Source of the DNA: Microbacterium sp. zg-B185
Lineage (GTDB): Bacteria > Actinomycetota > Actinomycetes > Actinomycetales > Microbacteriaceae
Direction of reading: 5' to 3'
Length of the DNA: 64,000 nt
Assembly (NCBI RefSeq): GCF_030246885.1
Contig: NZ_CP126739.1
Location: 3,410,001-3,474,000, forward strand
Shown here: positions 55,939 through 64,000 of the stretch, piece by piece
Numbering within the stretch: the first letter of the stretch is position 1
Layout of the letters: each line of letters starts with the position of its first letter
Notes under the pieces: model-generated
The model's database searches: none
Seen by the model: the letters and a program-made list of their open reading frames with translations, nothing else
Told to the model about the DNA's origin: nothing
Program-made: the position numbers and the translations under genes

Positions 55939-57027
55939 GTGCAGTCCGTCCGTGCCGCTGTTCTAATCGCTCCGAACCAGCTCAAGCTCACGGAGTTCCC
56001 GTATCCGAGCCATGGCGAGGACGCCGCAATCATTCGCGTCGAGGCAGCCGGGCTTTGCGGTAGCGACGTGGAGCAGGTCCGCGGTGAGGACCCGCGAGCA
56101 TGGATGGGCATCGTGCCGGGTCACGAGCCTCTCGGCGTGGTCGAGTCGATTGGCCGAGTCGCCGCCGAACGCTGGGGCGTGGACGTCGGCGACCGGATCT
56201 GCGTCGAGGTCGTCGTGCCGTGCCAGACTTGCCCGGGGTGCCTCGAACGCACGTACGTAGAATGCCGAGCACCGCTTGGCGGCTACGGCTATCGACCGTT
56301 CAAGGCGCACACGGAGCTGACTGGAGGCTTCGCCGAGGTGATGTACGTTCACCCGAACTCCATCGTCCACCGTATTGACGCCTCGATCCCCGCAGAAATC
56401 GCAGCGATGTACAACTCGATCGCTGCAGGGATCCGCTGGGCCGTGCATCTCGGTGGAGTCCGATCCGGCGACGTCGTCGTCATCTTCGGCGCGGGCCAGC
56501 GTGGGATCGCGTCGGCGATGGCCGCCAAGGCGGCCGGGGCTTCTCAAGTCATCATCACCGGGCTTACGCGGGATGCGCACAAGCTCAAGGTCGCAACGAG
56601 ATTCGGCGCCGACGCGACGATCGACGCCGAAATCGAGGACGTGCCGGCTCGGGTGCTGGAACTGACTGGTGGACGCCTTGCCGATGTCGTTGTCGACGTG
56701 ACGCCCATCGCTCTCGCGCCCATTCAGCACGCGATCGACGTCGCGCGCATTGGCGGCACGATCGTCGTCGCCGGGCTGAAGAACGGACGGCCCGCGTCGA
56801 TTAGCACGGACCAGCTCATCACGAAGTCGCTCCGGATCCTCGCGGCTCGCGGCGTAGACTCGCGGTCGATCGACGAAGCCATCGCGCTTATCGAGTCCCG
56901 GAAGTACCCGCTTGAGCTTCTGCAAACGCACAGCTACTCGCTTGATGACGTCGCACTGGCAATCTCTGTGCTTGGTGGCGAGGTACCGACCCAACAGGCG
57001 ATCAACGTCGTACTGCTGCCCAACTGA
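55939..57027 (+). CDS. zinc-dependent alcohol dehydrogenase (MDR family)
   Basis: The 362-residue enzyme has the catalytic zinc pattern GLCGSD (Cys 40) and GHEPLG (His 62, Glu 63), and the structural zinc set CQTCPGCLERTYVEC (Cys 95, 98, 101 and 109). The coenzyme fold reads GDVVVIFGAGQRGIASAMAAKAAGASQVIITG, with GxGxxG as GAGQRG. The GTG 55939 start follows GAGGT. It would oxidise an alcohol to an aldehyde or ketone. A diverged, broken copy of such a dehydrogenase lies 2 kb upstream. Operator site 7 precedes it. Confidence 0.93.
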   Translation: MQSVRAAVLIAPNQLKLTEFPYPSHGEDAAIIRVEAAGLCGSDVEQVRGEDPRAWMGIVPGHEPLGVVESIGRVAAERWGVDVGDRICVEVVVPCQTCPGCLERTYVECRAPLGGYGYRPFKAHTELTGGFAEVMYVHPNSIVHRIDASIPAEIAAMYNSIAAGIRWAVHLGGVRSGDVVVIFGAGQRGIASAMAAKAAGASQVIITGLTRDAHKLKVATRFGADATIDAEIEDVPARVLELTGGRLADVVVDVTPIALAPIQHAIDVARIGGTIVVAGLKNGRPASISTDQLITKSLRILAARGVDSRSIDEAIALIESRKYPLELLQTHSYSLDDVALAISVLGGEVPTQQAINVVLLPN

Positions 57028-57622
57028 TCGTGCAGTACTCAATGCTACGAGGAAGGGAGCGAGCGTCGCACGCACTTGCCTCCGTTCCACATTCTCACAC
57101 CAGACATCCATTCGCGCCCCGGCTCGGCTCGATGATCTCAAGGCGGTACCCACCCGGTGGCGGTTCGAGAGATCTGAACAGACCTGCTGTGCGGCAGTCG
57201 CCAGGAGCCGAGGTGGTTGCGCAACTGGCTGATCTGATCCATCGAATCCACGAACCGCACTCGCAAGGCACTGCGGCCGGTCTGCCGGTGATTTCGCCGG
57301 GGACCACATCTGCGGGCGACGCGGTCGCTATGTGCACGCATGGATGGTCGCGCTCTGACGTCGTCGAGCGGTGTTGGCGGAAGTTTGAGAATCCGCGGCA
57401 TCTCGAGCGGGTCGCGCGCGTTTTCCCCGGGCGACCCCCGGGAGTCCCCGGTGCCCGTCTTCAGCGACCCCCGCGGAGATCAGGCCGGTAGAGGCGGGAA
57501 GGCCCCCGTGTATCGGATGCCGGTGCTTGGGCTTCGCAGACCACCGGCCGCTTTGGCATTCGGCGTTGCAACGCATTCGACCTGCGGACTGCACCGACTG
57601 CCTCGAATCAAAGGAGAAGGCA
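57028..57622. other. gap between Zn dehydrogenase and SDR
   Basis: A 595-bp stretch. A 153-codon frame at 57030-57491 has no recognisable family and an arginine- and proline-rich shadow-like composition, so I do not count it as a gene. AAAGGAGAAGG directly before 57623 serves the SDR. No TTCCG-N5-CGGAA site is seen. Confidence 0.5.
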
Positions 57623-58510
57623 ATGGAAATATCGCTCGAAGGCAAGGTCGCGGTCGTTACCGGTGCCGGGCCGAACATCGGCAGTGGCATCGCAACCGCA
57701 CTCGCGGCTTACGGCGCCAAGGTAGCGTGCGTCGATCTGCAGGCGTCCGCCGCGGAGGCGACAGCCGCGCGCATAACGGCACATGGCGGGACGGCGATGG
57801 CGATCAGCGGTGACGTCACTGATGAAGCACAGGTCCAGGCGTACATCGATAGGATCCTTGCCGAGTGGGGCCAGATCGACATCCTCGTGAACAATGCGGC
57901 GAGGATGGGGGGCTGGGCGGGTGTGCTCGACGAGACCGCCGACAACTTCATGGCCGCAGTCGGTGTGGCGGGACTCGGGTGCCTCCTCAATACGAAGTAC
58001 GCCGCGCGATCGATGGCCGAGCGCGGAATCCGTGGATCTATCGTCTGCATTTCCTCGTCGAGCGGCTGGCTCGGCAACGCGGGCTTCATCGCCTATTCCT
58101 TCCAAAAGGGTGGGGTCAACAACTTTGTGCGTGGTGCCGCGATGGAGCTCGCGCCGTATGGTATTCGGGTGAATGGGTTCACGCCAACCGCCCCGACACC
58201 GGACAACCCCGAACTCGATGCGAAGCAGCCGGGACCCCGCGGATCTGGCCTGCCCGACACGGGAGCCGAGCCCTGGCGTCGTCCACTGCGCTGGGGTGGG
58301 GAGGCACCGCCGCTGGCTCCGATGGGCTCCACGGGGACGCCGACCGACATCGGGCACACCGTGGCCTGGATGTGCTCGGACTACGCCCGCTTCATCACCG
58401 GATGCGACTTCACCGTCGACGGCGGCCTGCGGGCGAAGAACCCGCAGCATATCGCGGTTGCACCGGAGGATATGGTCGAACCCATCCCAGTTGTGCCATT
58501 GTTCAACTGA
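57623..58510 (+). CDS. short-chain dehydrogenase/reductase (SDR)
   Basis: The 295-residue NAD(P)-dependent enzyme has GKVAVVTGAGPNIGSGIATALAAYGAKVACVDL at the start, DILVNNAARMGG, the catalytic SIVCISSSSGWLGNAGFIAYSFQKGGVNNF (Ser, Tyr, Lys) and ITGCDFTVDGGLRAKNPQH at the end. An insert of about 40 residues between PYGIRVNGFTPTAPT and APMGSTG is not found in standard SDRs. AAAGGAGAAGG lies eight bases before the ATG. It probably belongs to the same pathway as the Zn dehydrogenase upstream. Confidence 0.92.
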   Translation: MEISLEGKVAVVTGAGPNIGSGIATALAAYGAKVACVDLQASAAEATAARITAHGGTAMAISGDVTDEAQVQAYIDRILAEWGQIDILVNNAARMGGWAGVLDETADNFMAAVGVAGLGCLLNTKYAARSMAERGIRGSIVCISSSSGWLGNAGFIAYSFQKGGVNNFVRGAAMELAPYGIRVNGFTPTAPTPDNPELDAKQPGPRGSGLPDTGAEPWRRPLRWGGEAPPLAPMGSTGTPTDIGHTVAWMCSDYARFITGCDFTVDGGLRAKNPQHIAVAPEDMVEPIPVVPLFN

Positions 58511-58599
58511 CGTCTGCTCGGAGGAGCGCTCCTCGCGGCGGGCGGCGCAACGGCAACGACGCCTTGGAGAAGTTCAGGCACGGCATCTGCGCTCAGCGC

Positions 58600-58945
58600 C
58601 AGTTCGAACGCGAAGCCCCGTTGGCGCGGTTCGCGAGTTGCGCGCGGACCCGGCCCAGAACTTCGCTCCCTCGGTGGCCTGCACCCAGATCCCGGGCACG
58701 TGTTTGACGCCGTCCATATCGACACCGACCGCGATGTGCGCGGCTTTGTTGCGCACGTGCGCGCCGTCACGGACCTTCACGATCAGCGCGTCCAGATAGA
58801 TCACCGGGTAGAACGATTCCAACGGCCGCTGCTGCCACGCGAGGACCTCATCGAGGACCTCGTCGGTGATCTTCGAGATCGTCTCCCGGCTCAACTCCGT
58901 CCCGATCGTGGACGCCAGATGATGCTTAGTATCGCGGATTGTGTT
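58600..58945 (-). pseudogene. IS256 family transposase fragment 1
   Basis: The minus strand reads NTIRDTKHHLASTIGTELSRETISKITDEVLDEVLAWQQRPLESFYPVIYLDALIVKVRDGAHVRNKAAHIAVGVDMDGVKHVPGIWV, then EGAKFW. This is the central part of an IS256 (mutator) transposase with the first catalytic Asp in YLDAL. The frame is lost after KFW and both ends are missing. Confidence 0.88.
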
Positions 58946-58952
58946 CCAGCAG

Positions 58953-59126
58953 TCATCGCAACAGGGGATGATTTTGTGAGGCTAGCAGGGCCGCGAAGAG
59001 CTCCGCTGGGGCTCGATCGCCGAGAGCGATCCGCGGCCGTCGGTTGAGTTCGTTCTCGACGTCGGCGAGGTCGCGTGGGCTGTGGATTGACAGGTTGGTG
59101 GATTTCGGGAAGTACTGACGCAGGAG
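58953..59126 (-). pseudogene. IS30 family transposase, 3' part (cut by IS3 insertion)
   Basis: The frame reads LLRQYFPKSTNLSIHSPRDLADVENELNRRPRIALGDRAPAELFAALLASQNHPLLR and a stop. This is the C-terminal end of an IS30 transposase (GLLRQYFPKGT..., NxRPR). The rest of the same gene continues beyond the inserted element from 60579. Confidence 0.9.
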
Positions 59127-59163
59127 TGGACTGGTCCCCGAAAGTTGGACCTGGGAATTGAAC

Positions 59164-60040
59164 TTACGCGAACGCGGCTTGGGCGCGGTATTCATCCGGG
59201 CTGAGGTAGCCGAGCCGCTGCTGGATGCGGGTGGTGTTCCACTAGCTCATGTACTCGGTCAGCCCCGCGTGGAATTCGTCGATGGTTCCGGGCTGCCGGA
59301 TGCGGAACCATTCCGCCTTGAGGTGGCTGAAGAAGCCCTCGATGACGGCATTGTCGAGACACGTGCCCTTGCGGGACATCGACTGAGTAAGCCCGGCGTC
59401 TCGCAGCGTGTCTCGCCAGAGGGCGTGACGATACTGAAATCCCTGATTGGAGTGAACCAGCGGTTTCTCATCAGACTTCACACTCTTGGTCGCGGTACGA
59501 AGGCCATCGGTGACCATCTTCACGCTCGGAGAAGGTCCGGCCCTGACTGAGATGACCCCGTTGTTGTAGAGATCAAGGACCGGAGAGACGTAGACCTTGG
59601 AGATGCCGATGGTGAACTCCGTCACGTCCGTGGCCCACTTGGTGTGCTCGGCCGCTGTCGCCAACTGGCGGCTCAACGCGTTCTCGGCCGCTTGTCCAAC
59701 CTCCCCGCGAAATGTGTTGTAGCGCCGCCGACGCCGGACCGGACTCTGCAGCCCGAGTGTTCGCATCAGTTGAGCGCCGTCTTCTTCGACACCCGCCGCC
59801 CCTGTCGGAGCAGGACGGCGCGGACTCGCCGATGGCCGTACGCGCCCTTTGGTTCCTCAAAAGGCCCGACGGACGGCGTCTTTGAGCTCGGCGAGCCGGT
59901 CTGGGTGCCCGAGACGGTTCCTGTGGTCGTAGAACGTCGACCTGGGAAGGCGGGCGATCTGCAGCAGGATCGGTAAGGGGAACTGCGCCTTGAGATCCTC
60001 GACGACTTGAACTTTCAGCGTCGTTCCTGTGATCTCAAGC
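59164..60040 (-). pseudogene. IS3 transposase OrfB (integrase part), degenerate
   Basis: Pieces in order: LKAQFPLPILLQIARLPRSTFYDHRNRLGHPDRLAELKDAVRRAF and stop, then in another frame EPKGAYGHRRVRAVLLRQGRRVSKK, then HTKWATDVTEFTIGISKVYVSPVLDLYNNGVISVRAG (first DDE Asp in TDVTEF), LVHSNQGFQYRH (second region, Asp-to-Asn change in HSNQG), GTCLDNAVIEGFFSHLKAE (third catalytic Glu), and after a TAG at about 59240, WNTTRIQQRLGYLSPDEYRAQAAFA. At least two frameshifts and one stop make it non-functional. Confidence 0.85.
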
Positions 60041-60176
60041 CCCTCAATTCTCCCAGGTATGCGACATCTGCGCGTAGCCGTTCGTTCTCCGTGCGGAGCG
60101 CCTCGAGCTCGCTCTGCGGAGGCGGACTCTCGCGATCGGCCGGCGGCCGGCCACGCCGCTTCGGGCGCAGCCCGTC

Positions 60177-60512
60177 CTAGCCCTCGCGCCGATAGCTACC
60201 CGCCCAGTTGGCGACCGCACCGTGTGATGGAAGGTCGAACTCCTCGGCGAGGGCCCTCCCGGACTCGCCCCTCACGTGACGTCGCACGATCTCGAGTTGG
60301 GTCTCGAAGTCATACTGCTTGCGGTCTCTGGTCACGAGCGCTCTGACTCCGCGTAGTTGCCATCGCTGGTACAACATCTGAACCGGATTTCGGCAAGACC
60401 GAGCGAGGGCAAGACCGAGCGAGATGGCCACGGACTTCGCGGTGAGCCCCTTCTCGAACAAGTCGGCAGCTGACACGGCGACAGAGTGACTCAACGTGCT
60501 TCCCCAATACAT
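60177..60512 (-). pseudogene. IS3 transposase OrfA (helix-turn-helix part), truncated by a stop
   Basis: The 111-residue frame has two helix-turn-helix parts: AADLFEKGLTAKSVAISLGL near the start and FETQLEIVRRHVRGESGRALAEEFDLPSHGAVANWAGSYRREG near the end. A TAG at 60177 interrupts it; the frame continues downstream with DGLRPKRRGRPPADRESPPPQSELEALRTENERLRADVAYLGEL (the leucine zipper), so OrfA is a broken gene. Confidence 0.82.
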
Positions 60513-60578
60513 CAGGCTGCCCCCTCCAAAGTTGGACCCTTACTTACGGCGTCCAACTTTCGGGGACCACGCCAGCAG

Positions 60579-61190
60579 GCCGTTCGTGTTCTCGTTGCTC
60601 GGCCGCTGCCACGGGCTTGCCGGGTCGCAGAAGAACACCGGCATGCCGACCGCCTCCGCAACGGTGTGGTGGTGGCTCATCTCGCTGCCCTGATCCCAGG
60701 TCAGCGACTTCCGCAAAGTCGGAGGCAGGCACCGAAGGTCGCGATGAGCTGATCGCGGACGGCGCCGGCGCGCGAATCGCCATCGAGGTGGAGCAGGATC
60801 GTGTATCGGAAGGTGCGTTCGACCAAAGAACCGATCGCCGAGAGGTTGAACGCACCGACGATGCAGTCGCCTTCCCAGTGGACCGGCTCGGCGCGCTCGA
60901 GACCCTCGTCGGGTCGCTGATCGATCGGGTGATCGGCACCAGAAACCGTGGTCGACGGTGTCGCCGCGTCGACGTGGCCGCCGGTGCGGCCGGCCGGTGC
61001 GCAGCACCGCGCTCGCGTCCCGCGCGATCACGCGCCTGGGGCCGTAGGGGGCCTGATAGATGGTCTCTACCGCGATCGGCCGCCCGTGCGTTACCGCGAG
61101 TTCGTGGGCGACCTGTTCCGGGCTCCAATGCTTGTCCAAGTACTGCTGGAATCCGCCGAGCAGAAGCGGGGCATTCGGCGAGCGCCACCA
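60579..61190 (-). pseudogene. IS30 family transposase, 5' part, frameshifted
   Basis: Recognisable pieces on the minus strand: LLLGGFQQYLDKHWSPEQVAHELAVTHGRPIAVETIYQA (N-terminal helix-turn-helix region), then in another frame CIVGAFNLSAIGSLVERTFRYTILLHLDGDSRAGAVRDQLIATFG, then LRKSLTWDQGSEMSHHHTVAEAVGMPVFFCDPASPWQRPSNENTNGLL, which holds the catalytic Asp of WDQG and the Glu of NEN. The frames differ between the pieces, so it was inactive before or since the IS3 insertion at 60574. Confidence 0.88.
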
Positions 61191-61194
61191 TGGT

Positions 61195-61425
61195 CGCAGC
61201 ACACGAAGGGCCCGAAGTTCTGGGCGGCGGTGCGGAGCTCGCCAACGGGGACGTGCGCGACGTGCTCCTCATCTGGTGCGACGGGCTGACCGGGCCCGAG
61301 CGATCGAAGCGACCTTGCCGGACTTCATGGTGCATGTCCGCGTCGTGCGCCTGATCCGCGCGTCGATGCGGTTTGTGCGGATTTCAGAATATCGGAGGCG
61401 CTCGCGCGCTTCTTCGCCGATATGA
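61195..61425 (+). pseudogene. IS256 family transposase fragment 2
   Basis: The plus strand reads TKGPKFWAAVR, then in other frames ELANGDVRDVLLIWCDGLTG (second catalytic Asp in CDGLTG) and EAIEATLPDFMVHVRVVRLIRASMRFVRISEYRRR. This is the middle of an IS256 transposase after the part seen in fragment 1, but on the opposite strand and with two frameshifts. The IS30 copy lies between the two fragments. Confidence 0.8.
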
Positions 61426-61743
61426 GCGACCGCGGTGAGCGCCTCGCTAAATGCGATCTGGGCGAAGTTTCGGGAACGCGCCGCCGCGGACGGCGCTCCA
61501 CCGGGTTATCGATCCGATCGACGGCGCGAACCAGGCCGATGCGCTCCGCACGCTAGGAGGTCCTCCCCGCCCGGTCGGGAAGCTCGCGCTCAACGACGTG
61601 TCGAGTCCCATGTCGGCGCACGGGACAGTCTCCCGCGGGCGGGTGCGCGGCGCGAGCGCTGGCGGCGTCCGTTTGACGCGCGTTCACGGTACGCTTCGAG
61701 CCGAGAGCCCTCCTGCACGGCTTCGACTTCCTCTCCGCAGCGG
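61426..61743. other. gap between IS remnants and acetoacetyl-CoA synthetase end
   Basis: 318 bp without an assignable gene. A patch reading VIDPIDGANQAD (about 61507-61542) recalls inositol-phosphatase motifs but has no supporting sequence. Confidence 0.45.
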
Positions 61744-63714
61744 CTACCCGCGGCGACCGACCGCGAACTTCGCGAACCAGTCGAGGGAAGCCGGCTCTGC
61801 GAGCGCGCCCGCCTGGGCGACGTCGCCGAGCGCACGCCCCTGCAGGAGGCGTTTGACGGGAATCTCGAGCTTCTTGCCGGTGCGGTTGAGCGGGATCATC
61901 GGCACCGCGTGGATCGCATCCGGGACGTGCCGAGGGGAGAGCTCGGCACGCAGCGTCCTCGCGATAGTCGCCTTGAGCTCTTCGGTCAGCGTCACACCGT
62001 CAGCGAGCGTGACAAACAGCAGCAGCTCGCCGGTCTCGGTCTTGTCCCCGGTTCCTTCGATGAACACCATAAGCGAGTCGACGATCCTCTCGATCCCGTC
62101 GATCACCCGGTAGAACTCGCTCGTTCCCAGCCGCACGCCGCCCCGGTTGAGGGTAGCGTCGGAACGGCCGGTGATGTGGCATGCGCCGGTCTCGTGGAAG
62201 ATCGCCCAGTCGCCGTGGCGCCACACGCCCGGGTATGTGTCGAAGTAGGCGTCGTGCATGAGCGAGCCGTCGGTGTCGCCCCAGAACCCGACGGGCATAG
62301 ACGGCATGGGGCGCGTGATGACGAGCTCACCCGGCCGGTCGAGCAACGGCTGCCCGTGCTCATCGAATGCGGCGGTGGCGACGCCGAGGGCCGAGGACGA
62401 GATCTCACCCTCGTACACGGGGACGAGCGGCGCACCCTGCACGATGCCGCTGCACACGTCCGTACCGCCGCTGCCGACGTTCAAGAGTACCGTCGGGCCG
62501 AACTGGTCGAGGACCCACTGGTACCCGTCGAGGGGGAACGGACTGCCGACCGCACAGTACTGCTTGAGTCGCGGCAGGTGGAACTCCTTGCGCGGTTCGA
62601 CGCCCTCGGCGCGGCTGCCACGCAGATAGGCGGGACTCATGCCGATGACGTCGGGGTTGGTCGCCTCGGCCAGGCGCCACAATTCGCGCGAGTCGGGGAA
62701 GGTCGGATCGCCGTCGATGAGCACAACCGACGCGCCGAGGACCAGGGTGGACGCGAGGCTGTTCCACACCATCCACGCGGTCGTCGAGTACCAGAAAAGC
62801 CGGTCGCCCTCGCGTAGACCCCAGCTGAGGCCGTGGTTCTTCAGATGCTCGAGCAGGACCCCGCCGTGCGAGTGCGTGATGGCCTTCGGCCTCCCCGTGG
62901 TGCCCGAGGTGAAGATGACGAAGAGCGGGTGGTCGAACGGCACGTACTCGTAGGCGAGGTCGGCGGCCGATCCGCTGCCGAAGTCTTCGTACTTCGCTGC
63001 TCCTTCAAGTCGATGCTCCGGGTAGGCGACCTCGACGAGGTGTTCGATGCTCGGGATCGCCGCCTTGATCTCGGATACCTCGGCCGTGCGGTCGATGTCC
63101 TTGCGGCCATAGCGATAGCCGGCGACCGCGAACAGCACCGTGGGCTCGATGATTCCGAGCCGGTCGATCGCGCTCGACGTGCCGAACTCTGGCGCGCACG
63201 TCGCCCACACTGCGCCGAGGCTCACCGTCGCCAGCTCGGCGGCGATCGTTTCGGGGATGTTAGGGAGGTACGCCGCTACACGGTCGCCCTTGCCGACGCC
63301 GGCGGCGATCAGTCCCGTACGGATTCGGCCAACCTCGTCTCGCAGACGGTCGACCGTCCACTCCTGCGTCTCGCGCGTCTGTGAGTAGGCGACGAACGCG
63401 CACCGACTGCCGTCACCGCGGAGCACGTGCTCGGCGTAGTTGAGACGGGCCCCCGGGAACCACACGGCTCCCGGCATCCGTTCTTCGGCGAGCACCGCGG
63501 TGTACGGCGTCACGGAGTGGACGTCGTAGTACTGCCAGACGGACTCCCAGAAGCCGTCGAGGTCAGTGACCGACCACTTGTACAGGTCGGCGTAGCCGTC
63601 CAACCGGATGCCGCGGCGATCCGCCACCCAGTCGATGAACTCCTGCAGCACCGTGGTCTGCCGAACCTCTTCGGGCAGCTCGTACAGAATCGGGGAGGGA
63701 GCGGTCTCGGTCAT
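61744..63714 (-). CDS. aacS: acetoacetyl-CoA synthetase
   Basis: The 656-residue ATP-dependent ligase is of the acyl-adenylate superfamily. It has an N-terminal WSVTDLDGFWESVWQYYDV and AVWFPGARLNYAEHVL (typical of acetoacetate-CoA ligases) and an AMP-binding P-loop FTSGTTGRPKAITHSHGG. Further motifs are MVWNSLASTLVLGASVVLIDG, DATLNRGGVRLGTSEFYRVIDGI and LPLNRTGKKLEIPVKRLL with the C-terminal catalytic Lys (PIKRLL type). Its ATG overlaps the stop of the upstream small CxxC gene (ATGA). It would make acetoacetyl-CoA from acetoacetate, or activate a similar 3-keto acid released by the pathway. Confidence 0.94.
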   Translation of the reverse strand: MTETAPSPILYELPEEVRQTTVLQEFIDWVADRRGIRLDGYADLYKWSVTDLDGFWESVWQYYDVHSVTPYTAVLAEERMPGAVWFPGARLNYAEHVLRGDGSRCAFVAYSQTRETQEWTVDRLRDEVGRIRTGLIAAGVGKGDRVAAYLPNIPETIAAELATVSLGAVWATCAPEFGTSSAIDRLGIIEPTVLFAVAGYRYGRKDIDRTAEVSEIKAAIPSIEHLVEVAYPEHRLEGAAKYEDFGSGSAADLAYEYVPFDHPLFVIFTSGTTGRPKAITHSHGGVLLEHLKNHGLSWGLREGDRLFWYSTTAWMVWNSLASTLVLGASVVLIDGDPTFPDSRELWRLAEATNPDVIGMSPAYLRGSRAEGVEPRKEFHLPRLKQYCAVGSPFPLDGYQWVLDQFGPTVLLNVGSGGTDVCSGIVQGAPLVPVYEGEISSSALGVATAAFDEHGQPLLDRPGELVITRPMPSMPVGFWGDTDGSLMHDAYFDTYPGVWRHGDWAIFHETGACHITGRSDATLNRGGVRLGTSEFYRVIDGIERIVDSLMVFIEGTGDKTETGELLLFVTLADGVTLTEELKATIARTLRAELSPRHVPDAIHAVPMIPLNRTGKKLEIPVKRLLQGRALGDVAQAGALAEPASLDWFAKFAVGRRG

Positions 63715-63944
63715 GGCAGACGCACCTCGGCGAGTTCGAACGGGGTCGCGGACAGCGGGGTTCGCAGGATGGCCTCAAGTACCGGCGCCGGCACGAGGCA
63801 ATCGGCGCATGAGGCGGAGCCGGCGGCGATCTCGCCGTTCGCACGGGTCTCCTCGCTGAGCTTCCAGGACAGGGCGAAGCCGTCCAATGCGAGCGTCTCG
63901 CGCAGGTCGGCGAACGCCTCCCCGATCGCGGCGGTGTCGGGCAT
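63711..63944 (-). CDS. small CxxC protein, intact member of a two-copy family
   Basis: The 77-residue product reads LRETLALDGFALSWKLSEETRANGEIAAGSASCADCLVPAPVLEAILRTPLSATPFELAEVRLP, with a Cys pair CADC (residues 46-49). It matches the frameshifted protein at 51205 (LDGYSL ... CNDCLVPKPV). GAGGAGG lies before ATG 63944. Its stop overlaps the synthetase start (ATGA), so both are co-translated. The pair of Cys suggests metal or redox binding; the role is unknown. The sequence further upstream to the window end is not assigned. Confidence 0.78.
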   Translation of the reverse strand: MPDTAAIGEAFADLRETLALDGFALSWKLSEETRANGEIAAGSASCADCLVPAPVLEAILRTPLSATPFELAEVRLP

Positions 63945-64000
63945 TCCGGCCTCCTCAAAGGTCTGAGCGGCACGGATGGCCACCCTCGCTCGTCCGATGC

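Larger units (their letters stand above)
59127..60574 (-). mobile_element. IS3 family insertion sequence inside the IS30 transposase gene
   Basis: The element is 1448 bp. Its ends carry inverted repeats of about 24 bp; 19 are perfect (TGGTCCCCGAAAGTTGGAC at 59132-59150 and mirrored at 60551-60569). The terminal bases are TG...CA. It is flanked by GGAG (59123-59126) and GCAG (60575-60578), a 4-bp target duplication with one change; joining the flanks restores the IS30 frame as ENTNGLLRQYFPK. Both transposase frames are broken, so it is inactive. Confidence 0.88.

Noticed and set aside
57030..57491. A 153-codon plus-strand frame after the Zn dehydrogenase
   Set aside because: No recognisable domain, no ribosome site and a shadow-like composition.
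61507..61542. An inositol monophosphatase-like DPIDG motif
   Set aside because: Only about 12 residues resemble the family; no other motif is found in any frame.

Overview
The window is high-GC DNA from an actinobacterium, most likely Microbacterium or a close Microbacteriaceae relative. Pointers are the very high GC, frequent GTG starts with 4-base stop/start overlaps, a dnaK-grpE-dnaJ-hspR operon with HAIR operators, a short ClpB without its N-domain, and the general gene repertoire. The assignment rests on gene content only.

Positions 1 to about 41.7 kb look like ordinary, densely coding chromosome. In order: the end of a HAD-IIA phosphatase, a YdeI-like protein, pyrE, an exonuclease III, a DHFR-like/VOC/HxlR group, a two-component system, an ABC exporter pair, a nitroreductase, an RraA-like protein, an acyl-CoA dehydrogenase and an ArsR/MFS pair. 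A compact type III polyketide cluster follows (PKS, methyltransferase, FAD monooxygenase, facing a UbiA prenyltransferase; 14.9-18.9 kb). Then come clpB, a secreted M28 peptidase, a GlxA-type regulator, two GT4 glycosyltransferases, an AI-2E-type permease with a K+ channel, the hspR-dnaJ-grpE-dnaK operon (30.2-34.2 kb), a KhtTU-like K+/H+ antiporter, a divergent pair of His-rich MarR-like regulators next to a ZIP transporter, dcd and tRNA-Gly(CCC). Short inverted-repeat elements are scattered through the gaps.

Right after the tRNA the character changes (41.7-64 kb): long non-coding stretches, gene remnants, frameshifted genes and nested insertion sequences. Within this lies a catabolic gene set. 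It has two NtaA/DszA-type flavin monooxygenases, a flavin reductase with a C-terminal extension and an FMN reductase, three SDRs (one broken), a Zn alcohol dehydrogenase (plus a broken copy), an amidohydrolase, an IclR regulator, a UGSC-type (CGSC) redox protein, a 358-residue protein with a TDGLP motif, a small CxxC protein family present twice, and an acetoacetyl-CoA synthetase.

The most notable observation is a palindrome TTCCG-N5-CGGAA. It occurs in every divergent or upstream control region of this set between 45.5 and 55.9 kb: six full sites and one with a single mismatch. This marks the set as one regulon, probably read by the IclR protein encoded inside it. The substrate is unknown. 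The right end carries IS256 fragments, an IS30 copy and an IS3-family element inserted into that IS30 copy, so the region looks like an acquired and partly decaying island next to a tRNA gene.
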